Shown here: one piece after another, positions 16,970-24,695 of the stretch | Layout: each line of letters begins with the position of its first letter | Position numbering within the stretch: the stretch's first letter is position 1 | Source: PRO6 sp049646625 | GTDB taxonomy: Bacteria; Pseudomonadota; Alphaproteobacteria; Rhizobiales; Xanthobacteraceae | Direction of reading: 5' to 3' | Length of the DNA: 24,695 nucleotides | NCBI GenBank assembly: GCA_049646625.1 | Contig: JBARWE010000312.1 | Coordinates: 1-24,695, forward strand | Position numbers and translations under genes: made by a program | The notes under the pieces: model-generated | The model's input: the letters and a program-made list of their open reading frames with translations, nothing else | Database searches by the model: none | Told to the model about the DNA's origin: nothing

Positions 16970-19900
16970 ATGGCGCAGGACGACCCTTTCACTCTCGACC
17001 TCTTCGGAAACACGGCGCTGTCGTCGGGCCTCGGCCTCGGCGTCACCGCCTTCGCCGCCGACATCGGCGGCGATGACGATCCTGACGATGATCCGCCGCC
17101 GTCGGCGCCGTCCCCCGCGGCGTCGGCGGCGGCATCCGCGCGGCCGCCTCGATCCGGTTCATCCGGACGTGGCGTCAATTTCCACCTCGCCGGCGACCGC
17201 GGCCTGGCCAGGGGCTGGAAGCAGCGCGCCCGCGACAGCATCGCGGCGGTGCGCCTTGCTGCGCAGATCGAGGCCGACGAGCGGCCCGCCACGCGCGATG
17301 AACAGGAGCGGCTGATCCGCTTCACCGGATTCGGCGCCTCGGAGCTCGCCAATGGCGTCTTCCGCCGCCCCGGTGAGTCCATGTTCGCCAAGGGCTGGGA
17401 CGACATCGGCGCCGAGCTGCAGGAGGCCGTCGACGATGCCGACTACGCCTCGCTGGCGCGCTGCACGCAATACGCCCATTTCACCCCCGAGTTTATCGTC
17501 CGTGCGATGTGGGCGACCGTGCAGCGGCTCGGCTGGCGTGGCGGTCGCGTGCTCGAGCCGGGCATCGGCACGGGCCTCTTTCCCGCGCTGATGCCGGAAG
17601 GCCTGCGTGACGTCAGCCAAATCACCGGCGTCGAGCTCGATCCCGTCACGGCACGGATCGCCCGGCTCCTGCAGCCGCGCGCGCGGATCGTCACCGGGGA
17701 CTTCGCGCGCACGGAGCTGCCAGCGCGGTTCGATCTCGTCGTCGGCAATCCGCCGTTCTCCGATCGCACCGTGCGCTCGGATCGCGCGCTGCGCTCCCTC
17801 GGCCTGCGCCTGCACGACTACTTCATCGTCAAGGCGATCCGGCTGCTGAAGCCGGGCGCGCTCGCCGCCTTCGTCACCTCGCACGGCACGATGGACAAGG
17901 CCGATAGCGGCGCGCGCGAGGAAATCGCAAGGCACGCCGATCTCGTCGGCGCGATCCGCCTGCCTGAGGGCAGCTTCCGCGCCGACGCCGGCACGGATGT
18001 CGTCGTCGACATCCTGTTCTTCCGCCGGCGCAAGCATGGCGAAGCGGAAGGCGATCTGTCCTGGCTCGATCTCGCGGAGGTGCGCGCCGCGACCGCGGAC
18101 GAAGGCCCCATTCGCGTGAATCGCTGGTTCGCCGGACGCCCGGACATGGTGCTCGGCGTCCATGCGCTCACCTCCGGCCCCTTCGGCGAGACCTACACTT
18201 GCCTGCCCAATGCCGGCGCGGATCTCGAATCCGCGCTCGCCGCCGCGATCACTTCTCTTCCGGATGACCTCTATGACGGCGAGCCGGAGCCGATCGACTT
18301 CGATGCCGAGGACGAGGCGCCCTCAGCGCAGGCGGCCGGCGGCGGAAGCCATACGGCACGGGAAGGAAGCTACCTCCTCGATACCCGCCACGGCCTGATG
18401 CAGGTCCTCGACGGCAGTCCCGTTTCCGTCACCGTCCGCAAGGGCCGCAGCGCCGACGGGGTTCCGGAAAAGCACGTCCGGATCATCCAGAAGCTGATCC
18501 CGATCCGTGAGGCCGTGCGCGAGGTCCTGAGGTGCCAGGAGCTCGACCGGCCGTGGAAGGACGCGCAGGTCAGGCTTCGGATCGCCTGGTCGAATTTCGT
18601 GCGCAGCTTCGGCCCGATCAACACGACCGTCGTCTCCACCAGCGAGGACGAGGAAAGCGGCGAGGTCCGCGAGACGCATCGCCGTCCCAATCTTCAGCCC
18701 TTCCTCGACGATCCCGATTGCTGGCTCGTGGCGTCGATCGAGGACTACGACCTCGAATCCGATACGGCGCGGCCGGGGCCGATCTTCACCGAGCGCGTGA
18801 TCGCGCCGCCGGCGCCGCCCATCATCACCAGCGCCGTCGACGCTCTGGCCGTCGTGCTCAACGAGCGCGGCCATGTCGATCCCGACCATATCGCGGAGCT
18901 GCTGCATCGCGACGTCGACGATGTGATCGCCGAGCTCGGCAGCGCCATCTTCCGCGATCCCGCCGATGGCTCCTGGCAGAGCGCCGACGCCTATCTCTCC
19001 GGCGCCGTCAGGTCGAAGCTCGTGGCAGCCGAAGCCGCGGCCGCTCTCGACCCGGCCTATGAGCGCAATGTCGCGGCGTTGCGCGATGTGCAGCCCGCCG
19101 ACCTCAGGCCGTCGGACATCACCGCGCGGCTCGGGGCGCCGTGGATTCCGGCCGACGACATCGTCGCCTTCGTGAAGGAGACGATGGGCGCGGACATCAA
19201 GATCCACCACATGCCGGAGCTGGCGTCGTGGACCGTCGAGGCCCGCCAGCTCGGCTGGATGGCGGCCGGGACGTCGGAATGGGGCACCGAGCGGCGGCAT
19301 GCGGGTCAGCTTCTCTCCGACGCGCTCAATTCGTCCGTGCCGCAGATCTTCGACACGATCAAGGACGGCGACAGCGAGCGCCGCGTCCTCAACGTCGTCG
19401 ACACCGAGGCGGCGAAGGAGAAGCTTTCGAGGATCAAGACCGCGTTCCAGAACTGGATCTGGACCGATCCGGATCGCACGGATCGGCTGGCGCGGGTCTA
19501 TAATGATCGCTTCAACAACATCGTGCCGCGCGCCTTCGACGGCTCGCATCTGAAGCTGCCGGGCGCGTCGGGCGCCTTTGTTCTCTACGATCACCAGAAG
19601 CGCGGCATCTGGCGCATCATCGCCGCGGGCGCGACCTATCTCGCCCACGCCGTCGGCGCCGGCAAGACGATGACGATGGCGGCCGCCGTCATGGAGCAGC
19701 GCCGGCTCGGCCTGATCGCCAAGGCGATGCTCGTCGTGCCCGGTCATTGCCTGGCGCAGGCGGCGCGTGAGTTTCTTGCGCTCTATCCGAACGCCCGCAT
19801 CCTCGTCGCCGATGAGACGAACTTCACCAAGGACAAGCGCGCCCGATTCTTGTCGCGGGCCGCGACCGCGACCTGGGACGCGATCATCATCACGCACTCC

Positions 19901-22072
19901 GCCTTCCGCTTCATCGGCGTGCCATCCGCTTTCGAGCAGCAGATGATCCAGGACGAGCTGGAGCTCTATGAGACGCTGCTGACCAAGGTCGAAAGCGACG
20001 ATCGCGTCTCGCGCAAGCGCCTCGAGCGGCTGAAGGAGGGATTGAAGGAGCGCCTGGAATCGCTCGCGACCCGCAAGGATGATCTCCTCACCATCTCGGA
20101 AATCGGCGTCGACCAGATCATCGTCGACGAGGCCCAGGAGTTCCGCAAGCTCTCCTTCGCGACCAATATGTCGACGCTGAAGGGCGTCGATCCGAACGGC
20201 TCGCAGCGCGCCTGGGACCTCTATGTGAAGTCCCGCTTCATCGAGACCAAGAATCCCGGCCGCGCGCTCGTGCTGGCGTCGGGCACGCCGATCACCAACA
20301 CGATCGGCGAAATGTACTCGGTGCAGCGCTATCTCGGCTACGCCGCGCTCCTCGAGCGTGGCTTGCACGAGTTCGATGCCTGGGCCTCGACCTTCGGCGA
20401 CGTGTCGACCGAGCTCGAGCTTCAGCCCTCCGGCAAGTACAAGCCGGTCACGCGCTTCGCCACCTTCGTCAATGTCCCCGAACTGATCGCCATGTTCCGG
20501 TCCTTCGCCGACGTGGTGATGGCGGAGGATCTGCGTCGATATGTGAAGATTCCGGCGGTCTCGACCGGCAAGCGCCAGATCATCACGGCCAAGCCGACAG
20601 CCGCCTTCAAGCGCTACCAGCTCCAGCTCGACGCGCGGATCAAGGCGATCGAGATGCGCGACCGGCCGCCGGAGCCGGGCGACGACATCCTGCTGTCCGT
20701 CATCACCGACGGACGCCATGCCGCGATCGACCTTCGCCTTGTCGATCCGGACAATGACGACGAGCCGGACAACAAGCTGAACCTGATGATAGGCAACGCG
20801 CTACGCATCTGGCGCGAAACCGCGGACAACGCCTATGTGCGTACCGACGGTAAGCCTTTTGAGCTGCCCGGCGCCGCGCAGATGATCTTCTCCGATCTCG
20901 GCACGATCAGCGTCGAGAAGTCCCGCGGCTTCTCGGCCTATCGCTGGATCAGGGACCAGCTCATCCGCATGGGCGTGCCGGCGTCCGAAATCGCCTTCAT
21001 GCAGGACTACAAGAAGTCGGAGGCGAAGCAGCGCCTGTTCAGCGACGTGCGCGCCGGCAAGGTCCGCTTCCTGCTCGGCTCCTCCGATACGATGGGCACC
21101 GGCGTCAATGCGCAGCTCCGGCTGAAGGCGCTGCATCACCTCGACGTGCCCTGGCTCCCGTCGCAGATCGCTCAGCGGGAAGGGCGGATCGAGCGTCAGG
21201 GCAATCAGCACGACGTCATCGACATCTTCGCCTATGCGACGGAGGGCTCGCTCGACGCCACGATGTGGCAGAACAACGAGCGCAAGGCCCGCTTCATCGC
21301 GGCGGCGCTGTCCGGCGACCCGTCGATCCGCCGCCTCGAGGACCTCGGCGAAGGCCAAGCCAACCAGTTCGCGATGGCGAAGGCGATCGCATCGGGCGAC
21401 CAGCGCCTCATGCTCAAGGCCGGGCTCGAAGCCGACATCGCGCGGCTGGAACGGCTGCGCGCCGCCCATATCGACGATCAGCATGCGGTTCGCCGCCAGC
21501 TCCGCGACGCCGAGCGCGACATTGAGTTCTGCACCCGGCGGATCGTCGAGATCGGCGAGGACATGGAGCGCCTCGCGCCGACGGCGGGCGAGGCCTTCGC
21601 GGCGACAATCGCCGGCAAGCGCTATGTCGAGCGCAAGGAGGCCGGCCGCGCGCTGATGAAGGAAATCCTCACCCTCGTCCAGCTTCAGCAGGAGGGAGAG
21701 AACATCATCGCTTCGATCGGCGGCTTCGATCTCGAATATTCCGGCGAGCGCTTCGGCCGCGACGGCTATCGCTACAGCACCATGCTGCTCCGCACCGGAT
21801 CGGAATACGAGATCGAGCTGCCGGTCACGGTCACGCCGCTCGGCGCGATCTCACGCCTCGAACATGCGCTCGACGATTTCGAGGGCGAGCGCGACCGCTT
21901 CCGCCAGCGCCTCGCCGACGCCCGCCGCAGGCTCGCCTCGTACCAGGCGCGCGGCGACGGCGAGTTCGCCTTCGCCGGCGAACTGGCGGAGAAGCGGCGC
22001 CAGTTGGCGGAGGTGGAGGAAGCCCTGGCAAGCGATGTCGAGGGAGGCGGCGAGCAGGCCGCCGCAGCGTGA
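16970..22072 (+). CDS. Giant DNA methylase-helicase (DarB/strawberry-notch-like, N6-adenine MTase plus SF2 helicase)
   Basis: The start at 16970 (MAQDDPFTLDLFGN) has AAGGA 8 nt before it; a GTG at 16934 is less likely. The protein has 1700 residues. After a disordered Pro/Ala/Asp stretch (about 35-65) comes a methyltransferase: LEPGIGTGLF (motif I, 195-204), GVELDP, and NPPF (motif IV, 260-263), the signature of N6-adenine methylases. A helicase follows: GAGKT (Walker A, 896-900), VDEAQEF (DEAQ, 1053-1056), SGTPITNT (1104-1111) and QREGRIERQGN (motif VI, 1402-1412). A coiled coil lies near 1484-1535. The architecture matches phage P1 DarB-like antirestriction proteins and related methylase-helicases carried on plasmids and conjugative elements. 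A role in protecting the element's DNA after transfer is plausible but inferred. It is intact. Confidence 0.92.
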   Translation: MAQDDPFTLDLFGNTALSSGLGLGVTAFAADIGGDDDPDDDPPPSAPSPAASAAASARPPRSGSSGRGVNFHLAGDRGLARGWKQRARDSIAAVRLAAQIEADERPATRDEQERLIRFTGFGASELANGVFRRPGESMFAKGWDDIGAELQEAVDDADYASLARCTQYAHFTPEFIVRAMWATVQRLGWRGGRVLEPGIGTGLFPALMPEGLRDVSQITGVELDPVTARIARLLQPRARIVTGDFARTELPARFDLVVGNPPFSDRTVRSDRALRSLGLRLHDYFIVKAIRLLKPGALAAFVTSHGTMDKADSGAREEIARHADLVGAIRLPEGSFRADAGTDVVVDILFFRRRKHGEAEGDLSWLDLAEVRAATADEGPIRVNRWFAGRPDMVLGVHALTSGPFGETYTCLPNAGADLESALAAAITSLPDDLYDGEPEPIDFDAEDEAPSAQAAGGGSHTAREGSYLLDTRHGLMQVLDGSPVSVTVRKGRSADGVPEKHVRIIQKLIPIREAVREVLRCQELDRPWKDAQVRLRIAWSNFVRSFGPINTTVVSTSEDEESGEVRETHRRPNLQPFLDDPDCWLVASIEDYDLESDTARPGPIFTERVIAPPAPPIITSAVDALAVVLNERGHVDPDHIAELLHRDVDDVIAELGSAIFRDPADGSWQSADAYLSGAVRSKLVAAEAAAALDPAYERNVAALRDVQPADLRPSDITARLGAPWIPADDIVAFVKETMGADIKIHHMPELASWTVEARQLGWMAAGTSEWGTERRHAGQLLSDALNSSVPQIFDTIKDGDSERRVLNVVDTEAAKEKLSRIKTAFQNWIWTDPDRTDRLARVYNDRFNNIVPRAFDGSHLKLPGASGAFVLYDHQKRGIWRIIAAGATYLAHAVGAGKTMTMAAAVMEQRRLGLIAKAMLVVPGHCLAQAAREFLALYPNARILVADETNFTKDKRARFLSRAATATWDAIIITHSAFRFIGVPSAFEQQMIQDELELYETLLTKVESDDRVSRKRLERLKEGLKERLESLATRKDDLLTISEIGVDQIIVDEAQEFRKLSFATNMSTLKGVDPNGSQRAWDLYVKSRFIETKNPGRALVLASGTPITNTIGEMYSVQRYLGYAALLERGLHEFDAWASTFGDVSTELELQPSGKYKPVTRFATFVNVPELIAMFRSFADVVMAEDLRRYVKIPAVSTGKRQIITAKPTAAFKRYQLQLDARIKAIEMRDRPPEPGDDILLSVITDGRHAAIDLRLVDPDNDDEPDNKLNLMIGNALRIWRETADNAYVRTDGKPFELPGAAQMIFSDLGTISVEKSRGFSAYRWIRDQLIRMGVPASEIAFMQDYKKSEAKQRLFSDVRAGKVRFLLGSSDTMGTGVNAQLRLKALHHLDVPWLPSQIAQREGRIERQGNQHDVIDIFAYATEGSLDATMWQNNERKARFIAAALSGDPSIRRLEDLGEGQANQFAMAKAIASGDQRLMLKAGLEADIARLERLRAAHIDDQHAVRRQLRDAERDIEFCTRRIVEIGEDMERLAPTAGEAFAATIAGKRYVERKEAGRALMKEILTLVQLQQEGENIIASIGGFDLEYSGERFGRDGYRYSTMLLRTGSEYEIELPVTVTPLGAISRLEHALDDFEGERDRFRQRLADARRRLASYQARGDGEFAFAGELAEKRRQLAEVEEALASDVEGGGEQAAAA

Positions 22073-22318
22073 GGGGAAAAAAAGGGGAAAAGCCCGCTCG
22101 CAGATCGGCCAGGCCGGCAACGCTTGAGCTCAACCGCCGCCTGCGCGAGCCCGGCCCGTCGTCCTTCGCAGGGCTGTGAGCCCCGCTCGTCCGGCCGGGC
22201 AGGGCTGCTCGGCCGCAGTTGTGCCGGCCCGACCGCTCCGCGGGCCGGGGGGTGTCTCCGGAAGGAGACGAGAAAGGACCGTGAGGCGCGGTCCGCGAAC
22301 CCCGAAAAGGAGCATCCC
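22073..22318 (+). promoter_or_regulatory. 246-bp leader of the ParB-like gene with hairpins
   Basis: No gene is supported here. Just after the upstream stop is a purine tract, GGGGAAAAAAAGGGGAAAAG. Two clear hairpins follow. The first has 8-bp stem arms CCGGCCCG (22224-22231) and CGGGCCGG (22241-22248). The second, GTCTCC-GGAA-GGAGAC (22254-22269), is a 6-bp stem closed by a GNRA tetraloop, an arrangement typical of stable structured RNA. The ParB start with its AAAAGGAG follows 49 bp later. A long open frame beginning at 22124 crosses this region and merges with the ParB frame; I treat it as non-coding because the ribosome site and homology point to 22319. Confidence 0.45.
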
Positions 22319-23992
22319 ATGTATCTCTTGAAAGTCGATCCGCGCGCGCTGGTGGAGAATCCCGACCATTCGCGCCAGACCAAGTCGACGCCGCAGGCCG
22401 ACGCGCTGTTGCTGGCCTCGATCAAGGCCGTCGGCATCGTGCAGCCGCCCGTCGTGTCGCAGCAGGCCGATGGCGGCAACGGCTTCCTCATCAATGCCGG
22501 CCGGCGTCGCGTGCGCCTCGCCATCGCCGCGGGCCTCGAGGAAATCGACGTGCTCGTCGACGACGCGGCGAACGACAACGGCGCCATGCGCTCCTTTGTC
22601 GAGAACATCGCGCGTGAGCCGCTGAATCCTGTCGATCAGTGGCGCGCCATTGAGCGCCTCGTCGCGCTCGGCTGGACGGAGGAGGCGATCGGCGTCGCGC
22701 TGACGCTGCCGGTGCGGCAGGTCAGGAAGCTCCGCCTGCTCGCGAACGTGCTGCCGGCGATGCTCGACCACATGGCGAAGGGCGACATGCCCGACGAGCG
22801 CCAGCTCCGCACGATCGCGTCGGCCTCGCCCGACGAGCAGAAGGAGGTCTGGAAGAAGCACAAGCCTTCCAAGGCCGATCCGCAGGTCTCGTGGTGGAGC
22901 GTCGCGCAGGCGCTGACCAAGGCCCGCATGTACGCACGTCATGCGAGCTTCGGCGACGACCTTGCCCAGGCCTACGGCATCCAGTGGGTCGAGGACCTGT
23001 TCGCGCCGGCGGACGAGGACAGCCGCTACACGACCGACGTCGAGGCCTTCCTCGGCGCGCAGCAGGAGTGGATGACCGCGAACCTGCCGAAGAAGGGCAT
23101 CATCGCCGAGGCGACGAACTATGGCGAGGTCAAGCTGCCGCCGAAGGCGGAGCGGGTCTATGGCAAGCCGACGAAGTCGGATTGCACGGCGATGTATCTC
23201 GACCGCGACGGCCGCGTGCAGACCGTGCATTACCGCATGCCCGCCGCGAAAAAGCCGAAGGGCAAGGGCGCGTCCGCCGGCAATGATGCGGCGGATGAGA
23301 CCGGCGCGATCTCGAAGCCGCGTCCGGACGTGACGCGCAAGGGCGTCGAGATGATCGGCGACTTCCGCACTGACGCGCTGCACGAGGCGCTCGCCCGCGC
23401 GCCGATCGAGGATGACGCGCTGCTGGCGCTGCTGATCCTCGCCTTCGCCGGCCAGAACATCACCGTCGCGTCGGCCGGCGGCGGGACCTACTACGGCAAT
23501 CGTCGGATCGCGCGCCATGCGGTGAACCTGTTCGATCAGGACGGCCAGCTCGTCCTCGACATGGACACGCTCCGCGTGGCTGCGCGGTCGGTCCTCGCCG
23601 ACGTGCTGTCGTGCCGGGAGAATCGTACCGACAGCGGCATCGTCGCGCGCGTCGCCGGCGATGTCGTCGGCGCCGACAACTTCCTGCCGAATATGGGCAA
23701 CGACGACTTCCTGTCGTGCCTGTCGCGTGGCGCGCTCGAGGGTTCGTGCAAGGACACGCCGGTCCTGCCGCGCCAGAAGGTGAAGGACACGCGCGCCGCC
23801 CTGGTCGAGCACTTCAAGGAAGGCCGCTTCGTCCATCCCGCTGCGTTGTTCGCACCGGACAAGACCGCGCTTCAGAGCTGGCTCGCGTCGAACGCCGTCG
23901 CCGAAGACGACGACTCCGACGAGCTCGTCGAAGACGGCGAGGACAGCGGCGAAGGCGCGGACGACGAGGCCTTCCGCGAAGCCGCGGAATAG
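22319..23992 (+). CDS. ParB/RepB/Spo0J-like nuclease-domain protein
   Basis: AAAAGGAG precedes the ATG at 22319. The 557-residue protein has an N-terminal ParB-like domain: SIKAVGIVQPPVV (34-46) and INAGRRRVRLAIAAG (58-72), the equivalent of the ParB GERR box, then ENIAREPLNPVDQW (95-108), which resembles the ENIQRxxLxP segment. A helix-turn-helix candidate follows (GWTEEAIGVALTLPVRQVRKL, 118-138). The rest is a long C-terminal extension with LLALLILAFAGQNI and a very acidic tail (DDDSDELVEDGEDSGE). No parA homologue lies in the window, so this is probably not an ordinary partition pair. Proteins of this type on mobile elements may bind DNA in replication, regulation or transfer. It is intact. 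Confidence 0.87.
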   Translation: MYLLKVDPRALVENPDHSRQTKSTPQADALLLASIKAVGIVQPPVVSQQADGGNGFLINAGRRRVRLAIAAGLEEIDVLVDDAANDNGAMRSFVENIAREPLNPVDQWRAIERLVALGWTEEAIGVALTLPVRQVRKLRLLANVLPAMLDHMAKGDMPDERQLRTIASASPDEQKEVWKKHKPSKADPQVSWWSVAQALTKARMYARHASFGDDLAQAYGIQWVEDLFAPADEDSRYTTDVEAFLGAQQEWMTANLPKKGIIAEATNYGEVKLPPKAERVYGKPTKSDCTAMYLDRDGRVQTVHYRMPAAKKPKGKGASAGNDAADETGAISKPRPDVTRKGVEMIGDFRTDALHEALARAPIEDDALLALLILAFAGQNITVASAGGGTYYGNRRIARHAVNLFDQDGQLVLDMDTLRVAARSVLADVLSCRENRTDSGIVARVAGDVVGADNFLPNMGNDDFLSCLSRGALEGSCKDTPVLPRQKVKDTRAALVEHFKEGRFVHPAALFAPDKTALQSWLASNAVAEDDDSDELVEDGEDSGEGADDEAFREAAE

Positions 23993-24019
23993 CGCCGGCC
24001 CGCTCATCTCCCGAACGAC

Positions 24020-24049
24020 AGCCGCCGCCGGTCGATGCCGGCGGCGGCT
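24020..24049 (+). terminator. Strong hairpin terminator after the ParB-like gene
   Basis: AGCCGCCGCCGG, loop TCGATG, then CCGGCGGCGGCT gives a perfect 12-bp stem 27 bp after the stop codon, followed by TCATTTCC. It is the strongest terminator-like hairpin in the window, though the T run is short. Confidence 0.65.
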
Positions 24050-24079
24050 TCATTTCCACCATCCGCACAGGAGGACGTC

Positions 24080-24556
24080 ATGTCCGCACAATTGATCTAC
24101 GAGTTCGCGTTGCTCGGCTCGATCGTTCGCTTCTCCGACGGCGCGCCGCGCCCGCCGGACCGCCATCGCCGGAAACTCTCCGCCTGGGAGAACAACAACA
24201 GCGGCGGCCGCCTCATTCGCAAGCAGGCCGAGCGCCGCGTCGGCAACACCGTGATCGCCGCGAGCATCACCTTGCACGCCGGCGACTATGGCAGTCGCGG
24301 CGTCGTGGTGGTGCGCGTCCACCGGACATTCTCGGTCGACGGCAGCCTGAAGTTCGTCGTGACCGAACGACCTACGGTCGGTTCGGTCCAGGTGCTCGAC
24401 CGACCGGGTGACGACGCGGAGCTGGTCTATCTCGCCAGCCATCGCGCCGACGCCGAGGAATGGCTCACGCGGCACGGCTATCCCAACGCCGTGCTGCGCG
24501 AGATCTCGGCCGATGAGGCCGCGGCCGCCGTCGTGGAAGGGAGGGCCGCCGCATGA
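24080..24556 (+). CDS. Conserved hypothetical protein (158 aa)
   Basis: AGGAGG at 24069-24074 gives a strong ribosome binding site 5 nt before the ATG. The protein starts MSAQLIYEFALLGSIVRFSDGAPRPPDRHRRKLSAWEN, then has a basic linker and strands (TVIAASITLHAGDYGSRGVVVVRVHRTFSV). The C-terminal part is YLASHRADAEEWLTRHGYPNAVLREI with an alanine-rich tail. I recognise the general type from the same backbone region of Rhizobiales elements but know no function. There are no cysteines and no signal peptide. Its stop overlaps the next start (ATGA), so the two are translationally coupled. Confidence 0.8.
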   Translation: MSAQLIYEFALLGSIVRFSDGAPRPPDRHRRKLSAWENNNSGGRLIRKQAERRVGNTVIAASITLHAGDYGSRGVVVVRVHRTFSVDGSLKFVVTERPTVGSVQVLDRPGDDAELVYLASHRADAEEWLTRHGYPNAVLREISADEAAAAVVEGRAAA

Positions 24557-24695
24557 GCGCGCTCGCCCCCTCCACCACGATGATCGCGGAATCTGCGACC
24601 GCGTTTCCGCAGATCGAGTTCGGCTCCACGGCAGACGGCATTTTCGTCGCCCGCGTCGCCGACACCGCGTTCGCCATGTTGCCGGCGCGCGACGG
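24553..24695 (+). CDS. Hypothetical protein, 5' part only (cut by window edge)
   Basis: The frame opens with the ATG of an ATGA overlap with the preceding gene and stays open to the window end (47 full codons). It begins MSALAPSTTMIAESATAFPQ and continues IEFGSTADGIFVARVADTAFAM. The coupling and the backbone codon style support it as real. Too little is visible to name a family. Confidence 0.6.
   Translation, partial: MSALAPSTTMIAESATAFPQIEFGSTADGIFVARVADTAFAMLPARD

Noticed and set aside
18323..20719. 798-aa open frame antisense to the methylase-helicase gene
   Set aside because: The sense strand carries all helicase motifs; the antisense protein is low-complexity Arg/Asp/Gly/His-rich and has no ribosome binding site or homology that I can see.
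22124..22318. Upstream N-terminal extension of the ParB-like protein (622-aa version)
   Set aside because: The extra 65 residues look random (Arg/Ser/Gly-rich) and lack a ribosome site, whereas AAAAGGAG sits directly before the ATG at 22319.
22130..24007. 625-aa open frame antisense to the ParB-like gene
   Set aside because: It is a mirror frame of the ParB-like protein, produced by high G+C at third positions.

Overview
The window is high-GC DNA that reads as an alphaproteobacterium, most likely of the order Hyphomicrobiales (Rhizobiales). The evidence is the codon bias, the imuB-dnaE2 mutagenesis cassette, and a block of families (DUF736, DUF1419, a Toprim/DUF3991-like protein, a giant methylase-helicase and a ParB-like protein) that I know from plasmids and integrative elements of that group. 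Assignment to order is inference. I see no rRNA, tRNA, transposase or CRISPR array.

Layout. (1) 1-4177: the 3' end of imuB overlaps the complete error-prone polymerase gene dnaE2 by 4 bp. (2) 4235-7225: three closely spaced plus-strand genes form a defence cassette. They encode a Shedu-type (DUF4263) nuclease, a TIR-domain protein with an N-terminal half I do not recognise, and an AbiJ-NTD3-type abortive-infection protein. (3) 7312-9420: a convergent UvrD/Rep-type helicase gene, with a near-consensus alphaproteobacterial LexA box just upstream of its start. (4) 9542-12395: a small plus-strand ORF, then three minus-strand genes: an unknown protein with a possible Cys/His metal site, a transglutaminase-fold candidate, and an SRAP (SOS-response-associated peptidase/HMCES) protein. 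(5) 12565-24695: element backbone. It holds DUF736 on the minus strand, then on the plus strand a 58-aa ORF, a Toprim protein, conserved hypotheticals, DUF1419, a 1700-aa DarB-like methylase-helicase, a ParB-like protein and two further hypotheticals, the last cut by the window edge.

Two themes stand out. DNA-damage functions (imuB, dnaE2, the LexA-box helicase, SRAP) bracket the anti-phage cassette, as though a defence cargo had been inserted into a mobile SOS module. The intergenic spaces of the backbone carry a dense set of inverted repeats. These include two nearly identical ~80-bp stem-loop elements (14666-14748 and 16031-16109), a pair of mutually exclusive hairpins ahead of the Toprim gene, and a palindrome that touches a ribosome binding site.

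The best candidates for something undescribed are the Shedu-TIR-AbiJ cassette with its novel TIR partner domain, the minus-strand pair at 9816-11736, and the repeated intergenic stem-loop family.
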